This document shows positions 14,207 to 25,571 of a DNA stretch of 64,000 nt, piece by piece. Both the position numbers and the translations under genes were made by a program. Each line of letters starts with the position of its first letter. Positions within the stretch are counted from its first letter, which is position 1. The notes beneath the pieces were generated by a model, which saw only the letters and a list, made by a program, of their open reading frames with translations, did no database searches and was not told the DNA's origin. Location of the stretch: contig JAYKXP010000122.1 in assembly GCA_037176845.1 (NCBI GenBank), positions 1 to 64,000 on the forward strand, given 5' to 3'. This DNA is from Paramarasmius palmivorus (taxonomy: Eukaryota > Basidiomycota > Agaricomycetes > Agaricales > Marasmiaceae).

Positions 14207-17200
14207 AGAATTGGTATATAATTTCATTCTATTCTCGCTATCCCCGTTCGCCTTCGTCCCATAAATGACTTCCATGTAACCTTGTATGTGTGTTACTTTG
14301 TAAAATAGCTTGAAAATCCACTCATTGTCATTGGTCTCGGGCTGCCTCTCTTTGTTAGACGTGGATATGTCGATAAGTACATAATACATTGAAATACGAG
14401 AATCTTTCGGTGCTGTGCTTTGGTTTGGATGGAAGATTGTATGGTTATGGAATACAACAAGCGAATGCGGTAGTCCAAGTTGAAATGGGAGTGACTCGAA
14501 CTCGGAGCGTCAGCGTATAACATCGAAGCCCAAGATCAATACAGTCAATATGGGCAGGTACGGATACCATGATCATGAGGACAAAACAGCCCTCTTGGAT
14601 CAATCCAGGCAGAACCGCTGATGCTTGAAATGCTTGCACCCTAGATGTTCGAGTTATATTCGCACATAGACTCTGAGATAAGTAGTGCGGCATTAACATG
14701 TCATCATCCTATTGGGAAATCCTTCCATATTCGCCAAATTTCACATGACCTCATTCTCCCAACGTCACAAACTACGACTGCTAATCATATCATGAGGCTA
14801 TTGATGGCGCTGTTGATAACCTTTCGGGCGGACCTAGGCAAAATCTGACATATTTAGAGCGAGGACATTGATATTGTCTGAACTTCACTACCCTCATGTC
14901 CAACCTCTTAGATTCCACCAAACAGTTCGCAGATAAGCCGCTCAGTAAGACATCTTTACAGTAGTCGTCTACTCTGATGTACAATTGATTCGGCACGGCA
15001 GGTCCTAAGGACAGCACCTCTCCTCCTCGTGATGATGAGAAGTCAAACAAACACACGACGGACACTCAAGCTCTCGATCCTAGCACAATATGTCTCTTCC
15101 GCGAGTCCATGGAGGCTGCAAAGGGAGAACAGAAGCCAAACGCATCTAAATGAGTATGGACTTCTACAAATATGCCCATTCTCCACCCGAGTCTGACCTG
15201 TGCCTAGTTGATATGGGTCCCTCATATTCGAGCGTGGGTCATCTAATACTTCTACAATATGCCAAATCTATTGACTCGGATGGCGATATATCGTGTTCTT
15301 GTACTTAGTATGCCTTCAGGCTTTCCCTGTTATGTCCAGGCAATGTAATTGTACGCTCCTCTGGAAGTATGCTGCGTGTGGCAGCGCTGACTCAACTCAT
15401 TCTCTGCCCGTAGCTTCACGATTGAATAGTTCAACCGTTCGTAGTGATTAGAAGCAAGCTAAATAGACGCTCTATCGGATCTTTCCGTGCCTAAATCAAA
15501 ACGTGCGGCCAAAAACGAGAATCAGGATATACATAGACTATATCATAAAAATGACAGCCACAACGGACGCCAGGACGCACAAATGACAGTCCTTATGATG
15601 ACTGGTGACAAGTTACTTTCAATATAAAAATAAACTGTATCACTAAATACATCAGCTGCGGAAGGAAATGTAGTCTGAATTCATAGGATTCACACCGTCC
15701 TACGCAGGCCAATAACGCACCCTATCAACACGATTAGCCTCACGATATGCCACTAGAGCAGAAAAATGCTTTTGCGTTCGCGGTCAAGGTGTGGGCCAGT
15801 ACCAAAACTTGGGATACCGTTAATGAAATATGCACTGTCCCCTTTCCTGCCTTGTCAGGGAAGTATCCGGGAAGATTGTCTCCACTTTTCGACGACGAAG
15901 AGGGGTTCGATCGGACAATCATTTGAGTGATTGGGGCCTAAAAATGCTTGAGTTAGATGTCCACCGCGTACAACGTTCCCTGCGCTGGGATTCGGAATAC
16001 AATGCGATCACTGTGACACAATTCTCAGTAGACTACGGCTTAAGAGAACTACATTAACGTGCAGCCTGATGATGGTACCGATAGAGCTAGGTCAGCCTAA
16101 CGTTTTTCTGGGTGAGTTTACACACAATTGTATCGGGAAACCACTGGGTAGGTACATCGCGCGTAGCGCACGACGATAGGAATATAGATAATCGAACCCT
16201 TCTTTGAAAATGGGCTACGGCGGTGAACGATGCGATACGCTGACTAAATGAAGCAAAGGTACCCCACTATGTGGAAGACGCGATGAGCAGATGCAGGAAC
16301 AGAGAATACAAAGACTTCCATGTTGGAGCTAATACCAATGGGGAGTAGACACGGAAATTCACCAAAGAAGTGATTGACTTCCATGACAGGAAGAATTGAG
16401 GGTATGCTGGAACATCAGCAGAGTATTCCAAAGCGACTAGCCCAATGGTTGAATGACTCAAGGCATGAAACGCGGCTGTTCAGCCGGTTCCTGGTGTCCT
16501 GGCGCTACGCCGAACGCTTCTAGACTCACCTATGTTCGTCATGAGTCCGTCGCGTATCTTCTCATGGATAAGCAATAAGATTGCCGGGTATAATTCTGTT
16601 CCATTGTGAAATGTGAGCTCAGGCGTACTGTGCAGATCACCTCCGCTGCCAAGAAATGCGCCACATGCTCACCCTCAGTAAGCTCCGTGTGTAATGGTGT
16701 AAACCTGTGAATTCAGTTCACGGCTGGCATATCTTTAAGCCTTCGAAATTCCCTGTCGGATCTCGTCAGTAACCGAGGAGACGTACATGAGACGATTGGA
16801 AGTCCAGGGATCTGGTGAGTGCGTTTGAGGGTAGAAATAGAACAGGAACAACAGCTGGCAAACAGCTGCTGGAACTTTCTTGCAGTCAAAATATCCAAGA
16901 CATGATCTTCACCCCAATCTTCATTTGAGACCGGCTGACATAGATGAGAAGGCAATGTCATTATGGAGTGTGCGTGGCAAATATGACGGCCTTAGACAAA
17001 GTAAGATTCTGATATCGTTCCATGTTCTAAGCCGTGACACGAGACTTGTTTGATCTTTAAAGCGATTGGCATGAGTTAGTCATGTTCACTAAAAGACCCA
17101 GCGCTTTACAGACCCCGATTTCCATTCATCAAGATGTGAACATACCAAGATACCGAAAGGGTACTGATACCGACCTCAATCTCAGTATCACACAGAGGTG

Positions 17201-19977
17201 GCATCCAAGTTCGGAAAGGACATTTCTCCTGCCAAAGATACGATCGAACAAGTTGTCCGAGACGCGCATACGAGAATGAAATCCTGAACATGTGTATGTT
17301 AGCAATCCAGACCCCAAATCTAATGGAACAGCTAATTTGAGCACTTAAGATTACACGAGTAGCGAACGCGGGGGTTAGAAACAAGATCATGAGGCAAATG
17401 CCATTTCTCATGACTATTACCCATCCTTGTTTGACGAGGTTCCACCAGGAAGTTCAAGCGCTCATCATGGCATGTGCCTCGGGCGAGATTTTTGCCTTTG
17501 AAAAAGTATGAGTCAGAGCGGGATAATCTGACCATCAAAAGGATGGCAAGCAAACATCCTACAAGTATCTGAAAGCTGTGTACCCAGATGTCCGTGAATC
17601 ATTGGCGGAATCTAGTGGATTTGACCCAGGGCAGCCAAGGTAGATCAATTCTCAACCGAGGCTAACAAGTTGAAGTGGACGAGTGACCTATGATACAACG
17701 ATCGGATTAAGTACGCCACGAGTAGCAGTACCCGAGGACAAGAAATGTATTGTGAAGACGGAACAGGTTTTGGTATTGTGCCTGATGTCACAAGTGGGGA
17801 TTGAAATAGCTTAACGGCTAGGCTTCACATATGCGGGTGCGAGTGCTGAACTGCATAAGGAACCACCAAACAACGGGCGGCTCCTGGTGTCGAGAATGAT
17901 GTAGGCAAATGTGTATCACGGCGGAGGTCCAGATGTCAATGGAGAAACAGGCAGACACCGTCTGAAGGAGTCGTCGGTATCACAATTTTGGAGAGGCAAC
18001 GACACAACGCACCATTGGGAAGAACCTTCCATACAACATGGCCTCTTGACCCGGTGCAAGCGTAGGTATTGTGTGGGATAGGAAGCAAGGCAACCAAGGC
18101 GTGATTGTATGTATGGCTTTGGGCGTCCAAAACGATGAAAAACGAAGGGGAGCTGAGAAAGAAGTGCCGGTGATTTAAATGGTGACGTGGATGAGCTATG
18201 GTGCAGATGGGCGAAGATAGGCAGCCGATACTTACACTCGTACCAACTGCTCACTCCACTCCTTCTTGCTTGAAGGTCTATTCCCTATTGTTCCTTGTAA
18301 TTTGCAGTACAAGAATACAGTCCTCGTCAGCTTGAGTGGCGAATAGAACACGCACCTCACATAGAACATTTGATACTTGGGGAATTACATGTCAACTAGC
18401 TGCTGCATTCACCCATGTTGGCTATTCAATATTTGATAGTGAGCGAACGTTCAAGGACCGAGCTTACAGTCCAGCGTGCTTTGATGTTGATTTAAATGGA
18501 ATAACTTCGTGTCAGGATTCTAGCTAAATTTTAGGAGTTAGAACGGTACGTATCGAAACCTCGAGCGCCTAATCCCGGCGCTAAAAATCCCATCCATGGC
18601 AAGGTCCGAAATCTGATGAGCCCGTTCACAACCCGTTCACTTGACAGGATGCGACTTGATTCTAGATGTGATGAATCGAGCCAGTGCACCGCCCCCGGCT
18701 ATCTCATTCTGATTTTCGATGTGATATCTCAAAGTACGAACCTCCACGCGCCGCCCACGTTACGCATAGCACATGAATCAACAACGTTGAAACGACTGTG
18801 CGATGCGTTATCTGTATGTGAAGCTGAGAACTCAGGGAAAGGAAACAACCTGTCCGCACCCAGAAGTTCCTACTGACTCGGCCAAGGGAGCAATGCTCGC
18901 TGCATTATCTTACCCGCCCAGTCCCTACACTCATTTGGGATGCGTCAATTTGGCGACACCGACGTATGTGTACCATCCAACGGCACTTCAGCCTGGTCAG
19001 TTAGAACCTCATTATCCACACCCACTGTGCAGTTCAACGCAGTACCAATAGCGTTACGTGTTCTATTGAACACATACAAACACTAGTTCGAGCTGGGTAA
19101 TACAGAGCTGTCCATAGTTTTAATTCGCAGACTGCGTCCTCGAATCAGTGAGCAATTGCAGAGGAAGAACACGAATAAAACGCACGATTTTAGCACTAAA
19201 TAACACGATTGTCCCGAACGCACATTCTTCTGCAACCACGTTTTTGCTTTCATTTACCGTTCCTATGGGTAGCACAAAGGCGACTCGGGCAGAAGGGAAT
19301 GTTATTGGGGTGAGTACGAACTCAGTTCCTCGTCAAGAAATGCAAACGAAATGGTGTTCGACTTCATGATCTGGACGGGACGCTCGGAGTTTGGTTTTGC
19401 TACATAATCGCCATATGCTCTCAATAAGATAACTATCGGTTGTAGATGTGGATATCCTCATGTGCGGGTGTTCCTGTTCGCTGTGGACTGAAATTTGATG
19501 GTTGGGTGGCCTGTTACACAGGAACAGACAGGACTCACAGTACAAGGACTACAGATATGCACCCGTCACTGCTTCAAATACACTATTCCACTACGGCAAC
19601 GCATTGTTCCCTCTCACAGTTGCAATATCCAAGAAGCACAAGGCTTTATAGATATTTCAAACCAATCAGTGGCGGGCGAACAGCACTGCGGAAATTACTC
19701 TCGGGATCACGTACCGCCCGAGCCCGGAATTTGAGCGCTGTTCGTTAAGAAATCAAAATGTTTGAGATTGCGTCCCGCTCGGGCCACGATATTCTTGAGT
19801 AACGGCTGAGTAACACTCTACCAAATATGAAGTTTTTACCAATATAAGTCTGAAGACTTGCAATGCCTGCGAACACTCTTGAGAACATCTTTCTTCCTCA
19901 TCGTTGGCGTTGATGGCTTGATATGCCTGGTGATCGTCAGCGGGAGTAGTCGGGAAAATGAAAATCGGGAGTTGCCA
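14207..19977. other. No gene recognised
   Basis: Only short overlapping frames are present. The minus-strand frames near 16,267-16,461, 16,713-16,961 and 17,916-18,254 have no recognisable motif or splice chain. Around 18,870-18,895 there is a short match (ACTCGGCCAAGGGAGC) to the acceptor/D-arm end of the tRNA-like family seen at 24,884 and 34,887. A pair of GAGTAAC motifs lies at about 19,795-19,815. Confidence 0.4.
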
Positions 19978-20352
19978 TCAATGTATTACCACGCCACTGC
20001 CCTCATCAACCTGAGCGGCCACATTGCACCCGCAAGGGAATAGTTTGTAGACCACATAGGATGTAATGAAAGTCCTTCCTTCACCGAATGTCGATCTCGA
20101 GTCCTTAGGGATCGTCGAACGAGGCAGTAAAGGTAGATTATTTTCAATCGAGTCCTGATGTCGGGATCCATCAGGATACTCAATTCCAATACGACCACTT
20201 TGATACCGAGGGACTGTAGGTAGCAACCGGGACCACAACATTTCATCATGTCTCGTGTAGTACAGACGGAACTGAGCTATGGTTAATATGATTCCGGCCC
20301 GGGTTGTCACTGTTACCATCAACAACATATAGAGTAAACGCATGGCATCCAT
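19978..20352 (-). pseudogene. Decayed coding fragment related to the 55.5-55.8 kb tail
   Basis: The minus strand matches the minus strand at 55,486-55,860 at the DNA level. Shared landmarks include a 'GI(E/K)V.V.EL..LM' peptide followed by Ser/Thr-rich sequence, and a CCTCATCGTTGGCGT block at the far end. The similarity moves between reading frames, so this is likely a decayed copy. It could be the cytoplasmic tail exon of a membrane protein, because the related piece at 55.5 kb lies beside a 7-TM gene, but that is inference. Confidence 0.35.
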
Positions 20353-20469
20353 TTATAACATATATTATGATAATCAACCATCAAGATCCGTTGAACCTCC
20401 TGTCTAAGCAAAAACTATTAAACCAAAGACGTTTTCGCAGTTCTGCCATCCTCATTTACTAATACGTCC

Positions 20470-20505
20470 CCCACTTTCCTTTCCTTCTCTCTCTCTCTTT
20501 TGCGG
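20470..20505 (+). promoter_or_regulatory. Pyrimidine-rich promoter tract upstream of the secreted-protein gene
   Basis: A CT-rich block, with runs such as CTCTCTCTCTTTT, ends a few bases before the ATG at 20513. CT-rich tracts directly upstream of the start are common in fungal promoters. The function is inferred from position only. Confidence 0.35.
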
Positions 20506-20512
20506 CTTAACA

Positions 20513-21010
20513 ATGAAGTCTCCTACCACCTCACTCGTTATCTTCGCTTTGCTCGGTACGTTCATACACGCATTTTTCCACCAACCAAAATTCAACATCC
20601 CTAGCCCACGCCTCTGCCCAAATCTTCACTGTGCTCCCCGGCTCTAGTGACCAACAAACATGTCAATCCGAAAAACGCGCCTTCCGTGAAGCTTTTCAGG
20701 TCTATATATACTCTCGTTATCGTTACCTCGTAACTCAAGTGGATTCTCATCATAGGACTGCGACAACAAACCCCAGATGCAGGATATCATCCACTGTATT
20801 TGCTCTGACAGAGTTAGCGATATTATTGGTATCGCATTGAACTGCCTCGTCTCTGCGGATGGTACCTCGAAGGAAACAGCGCAAGAGGGATTCGATCGTA
20901 TGTGTCCTTTGTTGCTCGCGTGATATTTTCACTTAATGAGTATCGTAGAGTACTCTCGGAACTGTCGATCTAATGGGAAGGAAGTAAAGCAGCAGGTCAT
21001 TAACGTTTAA
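20513..21010 (+). CDS. Small secreted cysteine-rich protein, 113 aa, four exons
   Basis: The exons are 20513-20555, 20605-20699, 20756-20897 and 20949-21010. All three introns (about 49-56 nt) are GT-AG and keep the frame to a TAA stop. The product starts MKSPTTSLVIFALLAHASA, a typical signal peptide with cleavage predicted after Ala19. The mature chain of about 94 residues has six cysteines (34, 48, 60, 62, 76, 99), including an HCICSD motif, which suggests three disulfides. The fold and target are unknown. Small cysteine-rich secreted proteins of fungi often act outside the cell, at the wall or in interactions, but nothing here specifies the role. Upstream is a CT-rich tract (20,470-20,505), a common fungal promoter feature. 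The gene was missed by simple open-frame reading because every exon is short. It is intact and isolated from the surrounding repeats. Confidence 0.8.
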
Positions 21011-21129
21011 TGCCGATGGGAATGAAAGTGCATTGGGTATAATGGTGTTGTTGTGGCGGTTCGAGGTGTATCCGCAAATTTGATGCAAAAGAAACATCTT
21101 ATGCTTCATGTTGTGGTACGGTTGAACGC

Positions 21130-21700
21130 GTCGGGTCAAATGAAACGCGGCGAAATACACCTAATAATCCAGCCGACGAGTCAACAGACGAAACGAGAGA
21201 GAAAAGCATACCTGCTCCCGAAAATGTTCACCGATTCATCGTGGTGCACGGAAGAAGCTTGCGATTCATCAAGATAAGCAACGAATTATAAGCTAACAAA
21301 GACATCATGATCCAACAGAGAAACGCTTCTCTGGCCTAGTCAGACCACATTCGAGTTGGATTCTCGCCACAGTACGTCGCAAGTTCAAGCCTTGCAAGGA
21401 GCGTATACCCAGATTTCAAAGAGTGTTTTTGCCGTTGTTGATTCGAAAGAACGAACAGATGAATCATGGCGCCGTGTGGTGTTCGTCATTACATCCTCAG
21501 CGAGAGTGTTCGGGATACCGATCGATAAACGACGACATGAAGTCTAGTATCGAGTACGCCAGGAGCATATGATAAAGAAAATGGCGTACCTCCCAAGTCC
21601 TGAACACAAACACCTTCTCTCTCAACAATACCATTCCCGTCATTGACGAAGGCTCAGTTTAACGAAGCAAAAAATTGATAAAACAGACATACCTGTAGCG
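21130..21700 (-). repeat. Partial copy of the CRE/tRNA-flanked unit (U5)
   Basis: On the minus strand this shares the splice-donor-containing blocks of the units at 22.2-23.6, 47.7-48.8, 50.0-51.2 and 62.6-63.9 kb. Recognisable parts are the 'GTTGACTCGTCGGC' leader, a GGTATGC donor block and the AAGCTT...GATGAATCG stretch. The CRE block was not found here. Its upstream side faces a plus-strand tRNA-like sequence at 21,750, as in U4. It is probably decayed. Confidence 0.45.
21361..21405 (+). repeat. 3'-half fragment of the second tRNA-like family
   Basis: The segment carries the T-arm block CGCAAGTTCAAGCCTTGC followed by AAGGAGC, matching the 3' half of the tRNA-like sequence at 21,750-21,815. 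No 5' half is recognisable. Confidence 0.45.
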
Positions 21701-21749
21701 GCGGGTAGAAGGGGGAAAGCTCAACACTCTACATATCGTTCATGTCGAC

Positions 21750-21815
21750 GCTTCCCTAGTCTAGTGGGTTAGACGGCCTATGAGTTCGTCGCAAGTTCAA
21801 GCCTTGCAGGGAGCA
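21750..21815 (+). pseudogene. tRNA-like sequence, second family, truncated anticodon arm
   Basis: The acceptor halves GCTTCCCT and AGGGAGC pair imperfectly. The D-arm AGTCTAGTGGGTTAGACG (a perfect B-block-like neighbour) and the T-arm GCAAG-TTCAAGC-CTTGC are present. At 66 nt it is too short for a normal anticodon arm, so I call it a tRNA-derived pseudogene. It lies opposite to and upstream of the minus-strand unit U5. Confidence 0.5.
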
Positions 21816-22114
21816 TGTGATATCGAGAGTTGGTTATTTTTTGGGAATTTTAAACAATCACACATGTCAACGAAAACAGCTGCGGCGTGTTGTTTTCATA
21901 TACAACTCCAACGCCTGATAACTACTACTTTGGGATACCTCTAATCCGTGCGATACATTCGACACACCACGCCCTCGGATCCACAGTAGTTGGCTACGCA
22001 ACAAGCATGCAGTGTCTGACTTGCATCATTCATTTCCACGCCAGAAATTGAGGGGTAACGGGTTCCCTTTCCATTCGGTATTTGAAAGTGCAAAATGCCA
22101 TTACCCTTGGGATA

Positions 22115-22184
22115 TACACCGTTCCGGGATCGAACCCAAGCCGCTTCCTTTGGTCAAGTGTGATAACTACTCTACCAACGGTGT
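22115..22184 (-). pseudogene. tRNA-like sequence, tRNA-Gly-related family
   Basis: Read on the minus strand, the acceptor ends ACACCGT and ACGGTGT pair perfectly, followed by discriminator A. The T-loop carries GGTTCGATCCC. The anticodon stem is poor, so the isotype is unclear and it is probably a pseudogene. It closes the downstream end of unit U4, as the tRNA-Gly-like genes do at 48,766, 51,181 and 63,922. Confidence 0.55.
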
Positions 22185-22189
22185 CATAC

Positions 22190-23605
22190 ACGAGCAGCAG
22201 AATGAAGACGAACGACCCAGCCTACACGCCCAATCGAACTTGAGACAAAGATGTTGGGAAGGGTAAAAGGGCGTGGAAGCACGTAGTATCCTGTATCGAG
22301 TATCGTCAGATTAAACAACTCGCGATATAGAACGGGAAATGCGTACCTTCCATTCAAACCCTAGGGGGCGTAGGAGACGGCTGCGCTCGTACTGGAAGGT
22401 ATTGATGAGGCAGGAAGCAGGTGGGGATAACAAAGGGTCGCTAGTGCATCTAATTCCTCCCTTTATCCGCTCGACTAAGCGGCACCTGCTTCTATCATAA
22501 ACATTTCCCGATATCCAACCGGGGGGTGAGGCTAAGGTTGCGGAGGGTGGGAGTGCGAGGGATGAACGCGCTTGGTACTCCTTACACCGCATACCGTCGG
22601 CACGAGAGTGGGGTGTAGTGGAAGCCGGTACGGGTGTGTGGAGTAGAGTGAAGAATGATCTATGTTCGACTTCCGTGTCTTCAGAACTCCGGGGAGTACA
22701 GGGTGATGGGTGCAGACATGTTGCGTCGTATCGACGATGGTTCTTCCATTCGGCAGCTTTTCATCCCTTCCAGCAGCTCTTCCTCCTATACCGACGATGA
22801 GACCTGACGACGAACGGACGACGACCGTGGAGTAGCGAGAAGCGGGTGTAACGCGGCTGAGCTGACGTAGGAACAGTACTGGACGGGAACGCGCTGGTAT
22901 TTGACAGGATATGGGCGGCTTGGATAGAGGGGATGTGTACCGAAGCGTGGAGTGGGTGAAAATATCTCTTCATCGATCTGTACGAGCCGCCTTCCCAAGT
23001 TTCGTCTACTCTCCCAACTTCAACATCTGCGACTATTCCTCCAACGATAACGGCTGCGGACTGGACGTTGGGCGGGTGTAGACGATGTGTCGTTGAGTGG
23101 AACAGAAGGGAGTGGAAGAACACGTCTAGCTGAACCAATGAGATACCCAATCATGCGGAAGATAAAGAGGACGTACCAGCACCGAGAACGTTCGAATTCA
23201 CCATCATCGTTGAAAGAACCTAGAGTCCATCAAGATAAGCAACCAGTCACGAGAAAAGTGAAGACGACGTACCTCCGATCCCCGTAGAATCATCGGGGGA
23301 GGCGCAGGATTCGGGTTAGGCCGTAGTTGAAGTTCAGGTATCGTTCAGTCGAATGGAACGCAGAGGTATACACCTAAGCCAACGGATGAGCCAACAAATC
23401 AAACGAGAGAGAATAGCGACGCACCTGATCGAGTCACCGAGCTATCGTGGTTGAAGGAATGAAGCTGCGGTTATCAAGATAAGCAACCAAAACGGCGGCG
23501 ACGACTGGGACTTTGTAGTCGTGGTTGAAGGAAGAAAAAGAAGCAACGGATGACCTGATAGAAGCACAGGGCATAGGGTTACTTCTACTTACATGACGTC
23601 ACTCT
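22190..23605 (-). repeat. CRE/tRNA-flanked unit, copy U4
   Basis: Read on the minus strand, this begins with a TGACGTCA palindrome at 23,594-23,601. It then passes the 'CTTCAACCACGACTAC' leader and the 'GAACGTTCTCGG.GC.G|GTACG' donor block, and ends at a tRNA-like gene. The same order occurs in U1 (47.7 kb), U2 (50.0 kb) and U3 (62.6 kb). Repeated GTACG/GTATC donor-like sites suggest an ancestral spliced gene. No complete protein can be assembled from this copy. It may be a decayed multi-copy gene or a non-coding transcript unit. Confidence 0.6.
23594..23601 (-). promoter_or_regulatory. CRE-like palindrome TGACGTCA of unit U4
   Basis: A perfect TGACGTCA site lies at the start of the unit, in the same place as in U1, U2 and U3. 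This is the classical ATF/CREB bZIP binding site. Its conservation across four copies supports a promoter role, which remains inferred. Confidence 0.5.
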
Positions 23606-23654
23606 ACCCACGGTCTATCAAGTTCAAGTTCACGCGTTCAAGATTGCATTCAAC

Positions 23655-23732
23655 GCCTTTCTGGTCTAGTTGGTTGGGCCGCGTATGACTTGCATCCTCG
23701 CTACGTCGCAAGTTCAAGCCTTGCACGAAGCG
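23655..23732 (+). pseudogene. tRNA-like sequence, second family
   Basis: The plus strand carries a D-arm-like GGTCTAGTTGGTTGGGCC, then CGCAAGTTCAAGCCTTGC as T-arm, with degraded acceptor ends. It stands upstream of and opposite to unit U4, the same arrangement as 21,750 for U5 and 47,620 for U1. Confidence 0.45.
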
Positions 23733-24119
23733 CATGAATGTAGCTGGATGTGTTTTTGGCACACAAGCAGGAAGGATACCGATATGGTGCGTTATCTAAA
23801 ATGACCAATATTCTACAGCACAAGGAATATTATTTTCCTATCAGTTGCTGAGGATGCAGGGCTCGCAAACGAATGATATACAAGCCGCCCGTGCAACATA
23901 TCCATGTCAATGAGCATGTTCTGTTCGTATACGACTTCAGTCTTGGACATTCTATCTAAATATCCCCGTAGACGAGGTTCAATGACCTGCAACAGTGTCA
24001 TAAATATGTCTTGGTCTGGCAACAATTATTCAATCACACGGGTTTGCGAACTACAAAGGGCATGGGGTCAATAACGATTACCAAAAGAAGTTAATAAAAA
24101 GCTCCTTGCGTGGATTGTA

Positions 24120-24190
24120 TACACCGTTCCGGGATCGAACCCAAAGCCACTTGCCTTTATCTAGCGGGCTAACCACTGAACCGACGGTGT
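24120..24190 (-). tRNA. tRNA-like gene, isotype uncertain
   Basis: Minus strand, 71 nt. The seven-base acceptor stem (ACACCGT/ACGGTGT) is perfect, the D-arm is GGTTCAGTGGTTAGCC, and the T-arm has TTCGATCCC. The anticodon stem pairs at four of five positions and the loop would place AAA at 34-36. It has no intron, unlike the tRNA-Gly-like copies. It may be a pseudogene or a divergent tRNA. Confidence 0.45.
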
Positions 24191-24433
24191 TCTCAACCAA
24201 GAGTACCGCCATATCACCGACGTAGAACAAGGAACAACCGAGCCATTGACAATCCCGCCCATTCCACTCGAGTCTTACAAGCGATATCGAACACCCAATC
24301 AAACTTGATATTGCTATCAATTACACGAGTATATATCGGAAGGAGGAATTCCTCAGGGCGTGCGATGACTCTTGGCCTTAAGAAGCTGGTGCGTTTCAAA
24401 GTATTGAAAAAGGATCCTATACTGATTTTACTA

Positions 24434-24503
24434 TACACCGGTCCGGGATCGAACCCGAGTCGCTTGATTTCACCTAGCGGGGCACCCACTGCACCAACGG
24501 TGT
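24434..24503 (-). tRNA. tRNA-like gene, anticodon possibly GAA
   Basis: Minus strand, 70 nt. The acceptor is ACACCGT with CCGGTGT (one mismatch), the D-arm is GGTGCAGTGGGTGCC, and the T-arm TCGGG-TTCGATC-CCGGA is good. The anticodon loop reads GTGAAAT, giving GAA at 34-36, with four of five stem pairs. The body resembles the neighbouring tRNA-Gly-like family rather than a standard tRNA-Phe, so the isotype is unreliable. Confidence 0.4.
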
Positions 24504-24883
24504 CTTCAACTGCCTTATATTCCCATGTATGGCGACCACGAACATTATCATATCACCGACGTAGATCAAAGACGACCGAACCAATCCCCATCCGCACCCT
24601 GCTCCACAACTCGATATCGAAAATCCAATCAAACTTGCTGTTGCACCCAACTATCCCCAGCGTCCAATCTGAAGGTGCATCCTCAACAACAAAACCGTTG
24701 TTCTGATTCAAAATCAATGGGCGCTTTGGCACCGTAATTGCGTGAATTGATCGACACTCGATAGACTTTTCTTGCTTCATGCGCTATCCTACATAATCTG
24801 TGTCCAGAGTCAACCCTACGAAAATTAACCCTTCTTGACCATGGACTTTTGGCAAAAAGCAAACCTTGATTGATATCGACTCA

Positions 24884-24957
24884 TGCTCCCTGCAAGATTC
24901 GAACTTGCCTCCTCATACCGGGTTTCGGGGCTCGAGATCTGATTCGGCCAAGGGAGT
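24884..24957 (-). pseudogene. tRNA-like sequence, second family
   Basis: Minus strand. The acceptor halves ACTCCCT and AGGGAGC flank a body with GGCCGAATCAGATC and a T-arm GCAAG-TTCGAAT-CTTGC. A close relative lies at 34,887-34,960. The anticodon arm is not clear. Confidence 0.45.
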
Positions 24958-25051
24958 ATTATTGAATTATCGATTGTCTTTTTCCAATAATAGTGAATAC
25001 GAGTTGAAGTATTCAACTTTGCCCGAAAAAAGCAGCCATTATTTTTCTATA

Positions 25052-25571
25052 TACACCGTTCGGGAATCGAACCCGAGCCGCTTGCTGAGATTTCGATACT
25101 GGCCAATTGCTAATCAACGCTCACTGCACACCGTATTAGCATAAACCAGGCCCGCAACTTCGGCAGTTGGGGCCCATTCTGATTCGACATCGTGAGAAGC
25201 GCGAAATAAACAATCTCTGGCGACGTTGTGAGAAGAGAAAAGGGGAAAATCTTCGAGGACATACCTGGCGACGTTGTGAGAAGAGACAAGGAGGATGTCT
25301 CACGACGTCGCCAGTGTAACAGATCTGCGGAAGTTGCCGTGAGCATGACGAAATCACGATGACAAGATGACAGCACTCACCACTGCTCTCTCACTTGCGA
25401 CCTCGGCGGTGGAGAGAGCATATCCCACTTACGGCGCGGGGCGCGGGGACGGTGAGTGCTTCAGAAATATGCTGAGCTCGCTATTGATGCAATTAATCTT
25501 TTGTAGACTCGCAAGCTCATCTAAAATCGAGCCATGGAAGGCAAGCATGATAACCACTTCACCAACGGTGT
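25052..25571 (-). pseudogene. tRNA-Gly(UCC)-like gene split by a recombinase-element remnant
   Basis: The 5' half (25,571 to about 25,532, minus strand) carries ACACCGT, the D-arm and CTTGCCTTCCA, the anticodon arm up to position 37. The 3' half (about 25,101 to 25,052) carries GCAAG, the T-arm and ACGGTGTA. The A-B element remnant sits between them, exactly where other copies have their variable intron. The stretch AAATCTCAGCAAG before the 3' half also occurs in the intact relative at 35,040. The insertion is therefore inside the intron and both mature halves are intact, although the inserted 430 bp makes function doubtful. Confidence 0.7.
25102..25531 (-). mobile_element. Solo A-B remnant of the tyrosine-recombinase element
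   Basis: Minus strand. The A repeat (25,530 to 25,197, about 334 nt, starting TCGATTTTAGATGAGC and ending CGCGCTT) is followed at once by B (about 25,196 to 25,103, from CTCACGATGTCG to GATTAGCAATTGG). These match A1/A2 and B1/B2 of the full element at 30.5-34.6 kb almost base for base. The ORFs, the spacer and the second set of repeats are absent. It may be a recombination product between element ends or an internally deleted copy. No target-site duplication is evident, as expected for tyrosine-recombinase elements. Confidence 0.8.

Noticed and set aside
23655..24503. Calling all tRNA-like sequences at 22-25 kb functional tRNAs
   Set aside because: Several lack a foldable anticodon arm or have mismatched acceptor stems, so most are better described as tRNA-derived pseudogenes.
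24305..24706. Plus-strand open frame of 133 codons
   Set aside because: It runs antisense across the tRNA-like sequence at 24,434 and has no motif. It is a shadow of repeat DNA.
25140..25380. Short repeats in the solo remnant considered as a CRISPR-like array
   Set aside because: They are inverted motifs inside repeat A, without regular spacers, in a eukaryotic context.
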